A stretch of DNA of 64,000 nucleotides from DAMBHY01 sp032068765 (GTDB lineage Bacteria; Bacteroidota; Bacteroidia; Bacteroidales; Dysgonomonadaceae). The notes beneath the pieces were generated by a model. That model searched no databases, was not told the DNA's origin, and saw only the letters and a list, made by a program, of their open reading frames with translations. How positions within the stretch are numbered: the first letter of the stretch is position 1; every line of letters begins with the position of its first letter. Positions 56,861-64,000 of this stretch are shown here, one piece after another. The DNA is taken from contig DAMBHY010000010.1 of NCBI GenBank assembly GCA_032068765.1, forward strand, positions 1 through 64,000, written 5' to 3'. The position numbers were made by a program, and so were the translations under genes.

Positions 56861-57818
56861 TTAAATTCTCATTAAAGGTCGAAGATTCTCATTCCAAATC
56901 TTATTAAAAACATACGCTAACAGCAAAGAAAATGCAATGATGACTAATGAATATATATATTCATTATTTCCCACCAGATCCTTGCTTAATAAGGCAATCA
57001 ATCCACCATGAATCAAATATATTTCGAATGAAATCTTACTCAAAAATTTAAATAAATTATTTCTATATGGAAAAGGCAGATAACTAACGATTGAAAAAAC
57101 GACAATTGTGATAACAAGATATGGAAATATCAGTAATTTTTCAATCTTCAAATAGATAAAAAAAATTACAAGAATAGTGCTCAGTAAGATAAATAAGGGT
57201 TTTCTGACAATTAAAGAAAGCGTTGTTTCATATTTACAAAAAACAATACCTGCCCCAAAAGCATAAGTCTGTATCCACCAATTCCGATGATATCCTAAAT
57301 AGTAGGTTGTAACAATATATATTGTGCTTAACAAAAAAACAATAAGTATTGCCATTCTGTCGTCTTTGCTGTACTGAAAACCTATATAGAAAAAGACATA
57401 AAAGTATATTAAAGAAAAGATAAACCAGGTATTAGGCAACGGAGTATATCCTTTGAATATTAAGTCATAAAAAATATTTAAAGGCAACGGTTTCTTTAAT
57501 AAATGAACTGCAATGAGATATATAATCGTTATTAAAAGCATCGGAATAAATATTGTTAGAATCCTCTTTTTTAAAAAAGTATTCAAATAACTATCGCCTT
57601 TTATTAAATACGATTTTGTAATTCCATATCCTGAAATAAAAAAAGAACACCGCAACAACCGTAGTTCCCAACTTATTCACTAAAGAGAAGAAAAATATGT
57701 CAGTAACATACGAAAGATGAGAGAATACAATCATCAAAGCCAGTATTCCTTTCAGGTTATTGGTCAATTCTTTATGGACGATGCTTTTTTTATTTCCATA
57801 TGACCCTATAGGAAGCAA
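56861..57818 (-). pseudogene. Acyltransferase-3 family membrane protein, frameshifted
   Basis: Two frames together make one acyltransferase 3 (OafA/WecH-like) protein of about 320 residues with around nine to ten membrane spans. The first part has TNNLKGILALMIVFSHLS and ends in TTVVAVFFF. The second part begins FISGYGITKSYLIKG. Removing one T from the seven-base run at 57638-57644 joins them as VAVFFFISGYG, the family's usual sequence. The beginning is also odd. In the present frame the only early start is TTG 57818, whereas an ATG (reading MEIKK) lies one frame off behind another seven-base run at 57784-57790. These enzymes O-acylate surface sugars. Both runs could slip, so the gene may be phase-variable, dead, or misread by sequencing. 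It adjoins the TlpA-like gene with no gap. Confidence 0.82.
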
Positions 57819-58991
57819 TTATAGATACTTCGCAATTTCACTTTCTAGAGCAGCATAATTTTCCACTCGGGAAACAATATTGCCATGTCGGTCAATAATC
57901 AAATCTGTTGGGATATTACGCAGATTATATTGCGATAAAACTTCAGAATATACAGATTGCGGATCGCGAACAGTTATCCAAGGAAGATTCACAGCTGCAT
58001 TTTTCCAAAGATGTTCTTCCGAATCTAAAGATACCTGATAGATTTCCAAACCTTTAGATTTGTTTCTATTGTAAATGCCATTCAGTTTGATATTGTGTTC
58101 AGGCGAAAATTCAGCGGAGTAGACTGTAAAATCTATTACAACCAATTTACCTTTCAGGTCGGAAAGCTTTTTCATAGTTCCATTCACATCAGGATAAGTG
58201 AAATCAGGAGCTTGTAAAGCATTAACGACATTGGCTTTTTCGAAAATCTCGTTTTGCTGCTGAGCCATCTTGCGGCTTTTCATTGCAGTCAATACAAAAT
58301 CATGAAGGTGTTTTGTACGTGGAGTATTGGGATATTTCTGATCCCAGGAAGTAGCCACAGCTCCAAACAATCCCAAATCTACTCTTTCTTCGGGATTAAA
58401 AATCAAATAATCACCCACTTTTTGGAAAGCGGCATAATATGCAGCAGCACTAGCAGGATTGGAAAGAATGAGACCTGTAGCGAATTTCTTATAATCTTTC
58501 AATGCGGAATCCAAGTTTTGGATATAAGTCACATCGTCTATTGTTTTTGCATCGTGCTCTTTGTTGAGGCGCTGCAAAGTGGATGCAAATCTGGCTTGCT
58601 CTTTATTAATTTCCTTTATCTGATTGTTTACTGGAGAATTTTCCACAATCAATGTATTGGGTAAATCTTTCACATCTCCTGACAGTTCGTATTGTTTAGC
58701 CGAATCGGCTGTAAAAGTAGCCTGTTGTTCATCTACCTGAAGAATATAGAATTCTGGATTTTTGGGAGCTTCCTGTTTAAATGTAAAACTTCCGTTATTT
58801 CCTGATTTCACAGAGTCGATAATTGAAATTCCATCCAAACCTAAATGTCCTAGATAAATCATTTTGCCGTAGGCTCCGGTGAGCGTACCGGTTATTTTCA
58901 TATTTTTCCCGTTATCGGAACAAGACGCAATCACAACCATGCATATTCCCAAAAGAATCATGCGGGTAACGTTTTTCATATTTAATCTCAT
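57819..58991 (-). CDS. TlpA/AhpC-like lipoprotein lacking the CxxC site
   Basis: A 390-residue lipoprotein with lipobox VIASC (Cys24). Residues 30-130 match a DUF4369-type beta domain (KITGTLTGAYGKMIYLGHLG). A helical middle follows, then from about 245 a thioredoxin-like domain (APDFTYPDVNGTMKKLSDLKGKLVVIDF). Where the redox motif WCxxC should be, the sequence reads VYSAEFSPEH, with no Cys at all. The cis-Pro region NIPTDLIIDRHGNIV is kept. It is therefore probably a redox-inactive binding version, anchored in the envelope. Family members often accompany nutrient uptake or stress genes. ATG 58991 or the fifth codon ATG 58979 may be used. Confidence 0.9.
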   Translation of the reverse strand: MRLNMKNVTRMILLGICMVVIASCSDNGKNMKITGTLTGAYGKMIYLGHLGLDGISIIDSVKSGNNGSFTFKQEAPKNPEFYILQVDEQQATFTADSAKQYELSGDVKDLPNTLIVENSPVNNQIKEINKEQARFASTLQRLNKEHDAKTIDDVTYIQNLDSALKDYKKFATGLILSNPASAAAYYAAFQKVGDYLIFNPEERVDLGLFGAVATSWDQKYPNTPRTKHLHDFVLTAMKSRKMAQQQNEIFEKANVVNALQAPDFTYPDVNGTMKKLSDLKGKLVVIDFTVYSAEFSPEHNIKLNGIYNRNKSKGLEIYQVSLDSEEHLWKNAAVNLPWITVRDPQSVYSEVLSQYNLRNIPTDLIIDRHGNIVSRVENYAALESEIAKYL

Positions 58992-59145
58992 TTAAATTGT
59001 TATTTATATATGACCGCAAAGTAAATCATTTTTTAGATAATATTAAAAAGACATCTTTTTTCGCACACGTATATTAGACTTATAGAATCTTCAAATATTT
59101 CTATAAATTAAAGCCTTACACCTCCGATTAGTGGAAACTTTATCG

Positions 59146-59153
59146 TATATTTG
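59146..59153 (+). promoter_or_regulatory. -7 box for pnp
   Basis: TATATTTG matches TAnnTTTG, 44 bases before ATG 59197. Confidence 0.7.
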
Positions 59154-59196
59154 CGTAATTTTTGATGTTAAAAAGACAAAACAATAAATTATTTTT

Positions 59197-61362
59197 ATGA
59201 CAAATCCAATTGTTAAGAGTATCACTTTGTCAGACGGACGAACGATTACTCTAGAAACGGGGAAGTTGGCAAAACAAGCTGATGGTTCTGTAACCTTGCG
59301 AATGGGAAATACAGTCCTTTTAGCTACCGTTTGTGCCGCTAAAGATGCCACCCCGGGTACGGACTTTATGCCGTTGCAAGTAGAATACAGAGAAAAATTC
59401 GCATCTTTTGGACGTTTTCCGGGAGGTTTTATGAAAAGAGAAGGCAAGCCATCGGATTACGAAATCCTTACTAGCCGCCTTATTGACCGCGCACTGCGTC
59501 CATTGTTCCCTGACGATTATCATGCTGATGTATTTGTAAATGTTATATTATTCTCCGCTGACGGCGTGGATATGCCCGACGCATTGGCCGGACTAGCAGC
59601 TTCTGCGGCCATCGCGGTTTCAGATATACCTTTTAATGGTCCTATCTCTGAAGTACGCGTAGCACGTGTAGACGGACAATTTGTTATCAATCCTACTTTC
59701 CAACAATTGGAAAAAGCCGATATGGATATCATGGTTGGCGCAACAATCGACAACATCATGATGGTGGAAGGTGAGATGGACGAAGTATCAGAAGCAGAAA
59801 TGCTGGACGCTATCAAATTCGCTCACGAAGAAATCAAAAAACACTGCCAGGCACAAATGGAATTAATGGAAATGGCAGGAAAGACTGAAAAGAGAACTTA
59901 CAGCCACGAAGATAACGACGAAGACCTCCGCAAAATGGTTTGGGATTCTTGTTACGACAAAGCATACCAAATTGCCGTTTCTCAAAATCCAAATAAACAC
60001 CAAAGAATGGACGCTTTTGAAGAAGTGTTCAACGGATTTATCGAAACGATTCCCGAAGAAGAACGCGACGAAAAGAAAGGTTTGGCTGCACGTTACTACC
60101 ACGATGTGGAAAAAGAAGCGATGCGCCGCAGCATTCTTGACGAAGGAAAACGCCTGGATGGCCGCAAGACTACCGAAATCCGCCCTATCTGGTGCGAAGT
60201 AGACGCTCTTCCCGGACCTCACGGATGCGCTATCTTCACCCGCGGTGAAACTCAGTCGCTCACCACTACCACGTTGGGTACAAAAGCAGACGAAAAAATC
60301 ATTGACGATGTATTGGAACATTCAACCGAACGTTTCCTACTCCACTATAATTTCCCTCCATTTTCAACAGGTGAAGCAAGACCTCAAAGAGCTACAGGCC
60401 GCCGCGAAATCGGTCACGGAAACTTAGCACACCGCGCTTTGAAACGCATGATACCAAAGGACTATCCTTATGTAGTACGCGTTGTTTCCGAAATTTTGGA
60501 ATCAAACGGTTCTTCCTCTATGGCTACTGTCTGCGCGGGAACACTTTCTTTGATGGATGCCGGAGTGAAAATCAAAAAACCCGTGAGCGGTATCGCTATG
60601 GGATTGATTTCCGAAAACAAAGGTCAGAACTACGCAGTTCTTTCAGACATTCTGGGAGACGAAGACCACTTGGGAGACATGGACTTTAAAGTGTGTGGAA
60701 CCAAAGACGGTATCACTGCTACACAAATGGATATCAAGGTAGATGGACTTTCTTACGAAATTCTCGAAAAAGCGTTGGCACAAGCCAAAGCGGGACGCGA
60801 ACACATCATGGGTAAAATGATGGAAACATTGAGCGAACCTCGTGCAGAGTTGAAACCTCATGCTCCACGCATCGAAGTGATAGAAATTCCGAAAGAATTC
60901 ATCGGTGCAATCATCGGTCCTAGTGGAAAAATCATCCAAGGCATTCAAGAAGAATCCGGCGCAACTATTTCTATCGAAGAAATCGACAACAAAGGCCGCG
61001 TAGAAGTTTCTGCTACCAATAAAGATTCTATCGAGGCAGCTATGCGTCGCATCAAAGGAATTGTTGCTGTACCCGAAGTTGGTGAAGTGTACGAAGCTAC
61101 TGTTCGTTCGGTAATGCCTTACGGAGCTTTCTTGGAATTCCTTCCCGGAAAAGACGGATTGCTTCATATCTCTGAATTTGACTGGAAACGTATAGAAAAA
61201 ATTGAAGATACGGGCATCAAAGAAGGCGATAAAATTCAAATCAAGTTGATTGACATCGACCCAAGAACAGGCAAATTCAAACTATCTCGCAAAGCATTAC
61301 TTCCTCGTCCTGAGAGAACAGAAAACAAACCTGCTCAAGGCGAAGAATCGGCTCAATCGTAA
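59197..61362 (+). CDS. pnp: Polyribonucleotide nucleotidyltransferase (PNPase)
   Basis: A 721-residue phosphorolytic 3'-to-5' exoribonuclease of RNA decay. Two RNase PH-like domains are seen, the first with [32 protein letters not shown]. The second carries [52 protein letters not shown] and the catalytic DMDFK acidic pair. A KH domain (about 565-625, [21 protein letters not shown]) and an S1 domain (630-700, [26 protein letters not shown]) bind RNA. Length and order are normal. It is transcribed alone from 59146 to a strong terminator. Confidence 0.98.
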   Translation: MTNPIVKSITLSDGRTITLETGKLAKQADGSVTLRMGNTVLLATVCAAKDATPGTDFMPLQVEYREKFASFGRFPGGFMKREGKPSDYEILTSRLIDRALRPLFPDDYHADVFVNVILFSADGVDMPDALAGLAASAAIAVSDIPFNGPISEVRVARVDGQFVINPTFQQLEKADMDIMVGATIDNIMMVEGEMDEVSEAEMLDAIKFAHEEIKKHCQAQMELMEMAGKTEKRTYSHEDNDEDLRKMVWDSCYDKAYQIAVSQNPNKHQRMDAFEEVFNGFIETIPEEERDEKKGLAARYYHDVEKEAMRRSILDEGKRLDGRKTTEIRPIWCEVDALPGPHGCAIFTRGETQSLTTTTLGTKADEKIIDDVLEHSTERFLLHYNFPPFSTGEARPQRATGRREIGHGNLAHRALKRMIPKDYPYVVRVVSEILESNGSSSMATVCAGTLSLMDAGVKIKKPVSGIAMGLISENKGQNYAVLSDILGDEDHLGDMDFKVCGTKDGITATQMDIKVDGLSYEILEKALAQAKAGREHIMGKMMETLSEPRAELKPHAPRIEVIEIPKEFIGAIIGPSGKIIQGIQEESGATISIEEIDNKGRVEVSATNKDSIEAAMRRIKGIVAVPEVGEVYEATVRSVMPYGAFLEFLPGKDGLLHISEFDWKRIEKIEDTGIKEGDKIQIKLIDIDPRTGKFKLSRKALLPRPERTENKPAQGEESAQS

Positions 61363-61387
61363 TTTGAAATTTTAAATATATTCCATG

Positions 61388-61421
61388 AAAGAGGCTTCCT
61401 TGTTGGGAGTCTCTTTTTTTT
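61388..61421 (+). terminator. pnp terminator
   Basis: AAAGAGGCTTCC pairs with GGGAGTCTCTTT over 12 positions (two G-T) around TTGTT, followed by T residues. Confidence 0.9.
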
Positions 61422-61537
61422 AAAAGATATTACATATTAAAAAATGGCCAATTTTCGTACTTCTGTGTAAAGGAATACTCGCATAGGCAATCTCACGAGA
61501 TTTAAAGAAAATCACAATTTACTTCCCAAACTTTTCC

Positions 61538-61545
61538 TAACTTTG
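61538..61545 (+). promoter_or_regulatory. -7 box of a leader or small RNA transcript
   Basis: TAACTTTG matches TAnnTTTG exactly. No protein gene begins within 250 bases of it. It precedes the structured stretch described next. Confidence 0.6.
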
Positions 61546-61551
61546 CGCAAT

Positions 61552-61719
61552 AACATATAAATTAAATATGCAAGCAAATTTTTACACACTATAGAAGAAA
61601 ACGCCACATGGATATCACACCTCATCGGTGTGGTAACAGTCGTTCCATTATAGCCAAAAAAACTAAACGACGGAAAGATCGTTGCGGATACTCAACGGCA
61701 AAGCCTATCTTTTTTTATC
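61552..61719 (+). ncRNA. Candidate structured leader or small RNA upstream of the SDR gene
   Basis: After the promoter comes an 8-codon ORF, MQANFYTL, starting near 61568. It is followed by a folded segment: CTATA and ATGGA pair with TCCAT and TATAG, enclosing the hairpin CACACC-TCAT-CGGTGTG. Downstream, two hairpins compete for the same bases, AACGA/TCGTT and CGTTG/CAACG. A short GGC-AAA-GCC hairpin then runs into TATCTTTTTTT, ending near 61719. This is the plan of an attenuator, a riboswitch or an independent small RNA. A second promoter at 61752 serves the SDR gene, which makes an independent RNA at least as likely. It fits no riboswitch class I can recall. All structures are by eye. Confidence 0.45.
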
Positions 61720-61751
61720 ATTCATTTTTCATTCTTCATTTAAATTAGTTG

Positions 61752-61759
61752 TAACTTTG
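61752..61759 (+). promoter_or_regulatory. -7 box for the SDR dehydrogenase gene
   Basis: TAACTTTG matches TAnnTTTG, 40 bases before ATG 61799. Confidence 0.65.
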
Positions 61760-61798
61760 CATCATTAAAATTTCAACCTAAATTTCTAACAAAAAGAA

Positions 61799-62752
61799 AT
61801 GACCAACATTTTGATTATTGGGTCAACCGGACAAATTGGTTCTGAGTTGGCAATGGAACTGAGAAAAATCTATGGCGGAAGCCATGTAGTGGCGGGATAC
61901 ATTCCCGGAGCAGAACCAAAAGGCATACTTTTGGAGTCGGGTCCTGCTGAGATTGTGGACATCACGAACGCGAAACAGATTGGTGAAGTAGTGGATAAAT
62001 ATAAAATCGACACCATCTACAATCTTGCAGCGTTGTTATCCGCAGTAGCAGAAGCAAAACCTCAACTTGCCTGGCACATAGGTTTGGGAGGCTTGTTCAA
62101 TACTTTGGAGGTAGCGCGCGAAAAAGGATGCGCGGTATTCACACCCAGCTCCATCGGAGCTTTCGGCGACGATACGCCAAAAGATAAAACACCACAAGAT
62201 ACTTTGCAACGTCCGAAAACAATGTACGGAGTTACTAAAGTTTCGGGCGAATTATTGGGCGATTATTATTTTCACCGTTTCGGAGTTGATACCCGTTCGG
62301 TAAGATTTCCAGGATTGATTTCCAACGTAGCACCTCCCGGGGGCGGCACCACCGACTACGCGGTGGATATTTACTATTCGGCAGTGAAAGAAGGCAAGTT
62401 TGTATGTCCAATCAAACAGGGAACTTTCATGGATATGATGTATATGCCCGACGCTTTGCGTGCATGCATACAGTTGATGGAAGCGGACCCAACCCGCTTG
62501 GTTCATCGCAATTCGTTCAATATCGCATCAATGAGTTTCGAGCCGGAAATGATTGCAAACAGTATAAAAACTTATATTCCTGATTTCAAAATGGAATACG
62601 ACGTTGACCCTCTTCGTCAGAAAATCGCTGAATCATGGCCAAATTCTTTGGATGATACCTGCGCCCGCAACGAATGGGACTGGAGGCCATCTTACGACTT
62701 GGACACAATGACAAAAGATATGTTGAGTGTGTTGACCAAGAGATTTAAATAG
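61799..62752 (+). CDS. NAD-dependent epimerase/dehydratase-type L-threonine 3-dehydrogenase
   Basis: A 317-residue extended short-chain dehydrogenase. The Rossmann motif GSTGQIG is at residues 8-14. The catalytic triad residues are Ser118 (TPSSIGAFG), Tyr143 and Lys147 (MYGVTKVSGE). PGLISNVAPPGGGTTDYAVDIYYSA and PIKQGTFMDMMYMPDALRACIQLMEA are characteristic of the SDR-type L-threonine 3-dehydrogenases. Those oxidise threonine to 2-amino-3-ketobutyrate, which Kbl splits to glycine and acetyl-CoA. Kbl is not in the window. A nucleotide-sugar epimerase is the alternative, but the size and the substrate-side sequence favour the threonine enzyme. It has its own promoter and terminator. Confidence 0.88.
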   Translation: MTNILIIGSTGQIGSELAMELRKIYGGSHVVAGYIPGAEPKGILLESGPAEIVDITNAKQIGEVVDKYKIDTIYNLAALLSAVAEAKPQLAWHIGLGGLFNTLEVAREKGCAVFTPSSIGAFGDDTPKDKTPQDTLQRPKTMYGVTKVSGELLGDYYFHRFGVDTRSVRFPGLISNVAPPGGGTTDYAVDIYYSAVKEGKFVCPIKQGTFMDMMYMPDALRACIQLMEADPTRLVHRNSFNIASMSFEPEMIANSIKTYIPDFKMEYDVDPLRQKIAESWPNSLDDTCARNEWDWRPSYDLDTMTKDMLSVLTKRFK

Positions 62753-62791
62753 AAAGACTTTTGTACCCAAGAGTCGGTGTGGATATAAAGA

Positions 62792-62829
62792 TAGAAGAGC
62801 TGATTTTTAATTAAAAATCAGCTCTTCTA
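62792..62829. terminator. 38-bp perfect palindrome between convergent genes
   Basis: Every one of 38 bases fits an exact palindrome, with arms TAGAAGAGCTGATTTTTAA and its reverse complement. An RNA hairpin with A/U-rich top would terminate both the SDR gene and the DUF4230 gene. There is no separate T-run outside the arms; the T's are inside the stem. Confidence 0.8.
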
Positions 62830-62940
62830 ATATGATGCTATATCGATATTTATCTTCGAACCTATCTTTATTTATGGTGAAGCTTATCTTCTATCTCTGC
62901 TTCGTTTTGTCTTTACGTCTTTTACATCCTTACGTCTAAA

Positions 62941-63738
62941 TCATAAATCTGTAAAAGGAGCAGGCTTAATCACATATTCTTTCGGTTCGTTGGCCTCCAG
63001 AACACTTTCTTCATTTTCTACTAGTGCAGGAAGAGCCACTTTGTAATTTTCCACCAAACTAAGATTTTCTATCTGCCACTGATTGGCTTTGACAATCTCT
63101 GTGAGCATTGTTTTCATCTGTTCGGCGGCAATCTTCATCAATCCACTTTGCAAGGCAGCCTTATGCACTTGTTCGCGCGCCTGTTTCTGTATATCTTGTA
63201 AATCTTCTCGACTTATAAAGTTGAACAAATCGTCTTCAAAGTAATAATAATTGTATTCGGGGTCAAGGGATAAAATCTCAGGCTTGGGAAAATCAAGAAG
63301 AACAATCTTTTTTTCATCCTCATCTAACGTCCATTTACACTTTTCAAAATCGTATCCTACCATCACTTTTGCACGTACAATCACGAGAGCTTTTTTGGTG
63401 GATGGGATAAATTTGAGGAGTTTTTTTGTGTTCTCGTAATTATACACTTCATTCAACTGTCCTTCGGCAACTACAATTTTGAAAACCTTCTTCATGCTTT
63501 CAACCACTGTATGCGAACTAGATATTATTGCATTATCAGTAGCGGATTTATTTTGATTTAATTTGAAAAGAAGATAAACTATAATGCCTCCCAATATAAG
63601 ACCGAAAAGGATAAATACGATGCTGTTGGAAGCGCTGTTTCCATAAGAGGGACGAGATACTAAATTATATATCCATACACCGAGTACTATAAGTAAAGCC
63701 GCTCCTACAATACCTCCAATAATTTTTATTTTTTTCAT
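62941..63738 (-). CDS. DUF4230 membrane-anchored protein
   Basis: A 265-residue protein with two N-terminal membrane spans, about 8-28 (GGIVGAALLIVLGVWIYNLV) and 39-60 (SIVFILFGLILGGIIVYLLF). A DUF4230 domain follows (about 85-235), starting VFKIVVAEGQLNEVYNYEN, with ALVIVRAKVMVGYDFEKCKW and the long helix DLQDIQKQAREQVHKAALQS. The domain is widespread in bacteria, resembles SPFH/prohibitin-like periplasmic or cytoplasmic domains in plan, and has no assigned function. The short tail is acidic. It follows the AspT/YidE-type gene by 57 bp on the same strand and may be cotranscribed. Confidence 0.88.
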   Translation of the reverse strand: MKKIKIIGGIVGAALLIVLGVWIYNLVSRPSYGNSASNSIVFILFGLILGGIIVYLLFKLNQNKSATDNAIISSSHTVVESMKKVFKIVVAEGQLNEVYNYENTKKLLKFIPSTKKALVIVRAKVMVGYDFEKCKWTLDEDEKKIVLLDFPKPEILSLDPEYNYYYFEDDLFNFISREDLQDIQKQAREQVHKAALQSGLMKIAAEQMKTMLTEIVKANQWQIENLSLVENYKVALPALVENEESVLEANEPKEYVIKPAPFTDL

Positions 63739-63795
63739 GTTGCTTTTTTGAACTGCAGTTATTTACAAAACGTACAGAAACGCGAAATTGTTTTA

Positions 63796-64000
63796 TCACG
63801 AAAACAACAAAATAAGCAGTTGTGCTCCCATTACTCTAAGGAACATAGTCAAAGGATAAACAGTGGCATAACTAATGGCTGGCTTATCGAGATGTGTGAG
63901 AGAAGATGCGTAAGAAAGCGCAGGCGGATCAGTAGTACTTCCGGCAAGCAATCCGCTTAGGGTAAAATAATTAAGGTGGAAAAACTTGCGCCCAATAATC
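63796..64000 (-). CDS. AspT/YidE-family transporter, C-terminal end (cut by window)
   Basis: The last 67 residues of a membrane carrier are read on the minus strand from the window edge to TGA at 63798-63796. The sequence [20 protein letters not shown] and [20 protein letters not shown] is the typical end of the aspartate-alanine antiporter/YidE-YbjL group (AAE family). These are inner-membrane proteins of about 550 residues, with a duplicated membrane domain around TrkA-C domains. The G-S-T-T-D-P-P-A motif is the conserved signature of the second half. The rest lies outside the window, so intactness and substrate are unknown. Confidence 0.88.
   Translation of the reverse strand, partial: IIGRKFFHLNYFTLSGLLAGSTTDPPALSYASSLTHLDKPAISYATVYPLTMFLRVMGAQLLILLFS

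Noticed and set aside
61552..61719. preQ1-I riboswitch, because of an A-rich segment ending ACTAA
   Set aside because: The 5' stem-loop with the pairing loop is missing and the downstream gene has no link to queuosine.

Overview
The window reads as a chromosomal segment of a low-GC member of the Bacteroidota, most likely order Bacteroidales. The support is a SusC/SusD pair, many copies of the Bacteroidota -7 promoter element TAnnTTTG a short way upstream of genes, little Shine-Dalgarno signal, and order-typical families (DUF6261, DUF2723/GT117, DUF4837, DUF4230, DUF1599, BT_3928-like DoxX protein, GT3-type glycogen synthase). I would not name a genus from sequence alone.

Layout. 0-2 kb: a DUF6261-like gene broken by an in-frame TAG, and a 980-bp IS982-family element with inverted ends, a target duplication and a frameshifted transposase. 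2.5-7.4 kb: a SusC/SusD outer-membrane uptake pair without linked enzymes. 7.4-10 kb: an accessory stretch with an unknown helical protein, a 12-unit 21-bp tandem repeat open on both strands, a dead IS200-like element and an unknown secreted protein. 10-12.2 kb: Mrp/ApbC (minus), a four-helix-bundle gene remnant and trmB. 12.5-20.3 kb: gdhA, an OFA-type MFS carrier overlapping an AddB-like Fe-S nuclease, and typA. 20.4-24.1 kb: a tight minus-strand operon DUF1599 - DoxX/thioredoxin-like - tpiA - SPOR - folE. 24.2-31.5 kb: M23/LysM endopeptidase, DUF2723 glycosyltransferase, polysaccharide deacetylase, thioredoxin-like secreted protein. 31.6-36.9 kb: a decayed membrane-protein remnant, then the minus-strand operon acnA-icd-gltA.

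37.2-43.5 kb: an OPT-family transporter, a GH92 glycosidase, a BON lipoprotein/BON-SH3 operon, and a ten-copy 43-bp palindrome-rich array. 43.5-51.3 kb: mfd, then glycogen synthase and glycogen phosphorylase. 51.4-56.8 kb: aspS, tRNA-Pro(TGG), rlmN, a DUF4837 lipoprotein and pdxA. 56.9-59 kb: a frameshifted acyltransferase-3 gene and a TlpA-like lipoprotein without its CxxC. 59.2-64 kb: pnp, a structured leader or small-RNA locus, an SDR dehydrogenase of the L-threonine dehydrogenase type, DUF4230, and the C-terminus of an AspT/YidE-type transporter cut by the window edge.

How the genes work together. acnA, icd and gltA form the oxidative TCA arm to 2-oxoglutarate, and gdhA 20 kb away uses that product to fix ammonium. 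Glycogen synthase and phosphorylase build and mobilise storage glucan. folE, pdxA, tpiA and the RNA-modification genes are housekeeping.

The most unusual items are the 43-bp array (42895-43323), the candidate structured RNA at about 61538-61740, the 21-bp repeat, the homopolymer-broken acyltransferase, and several gene remnants that have no start codon.
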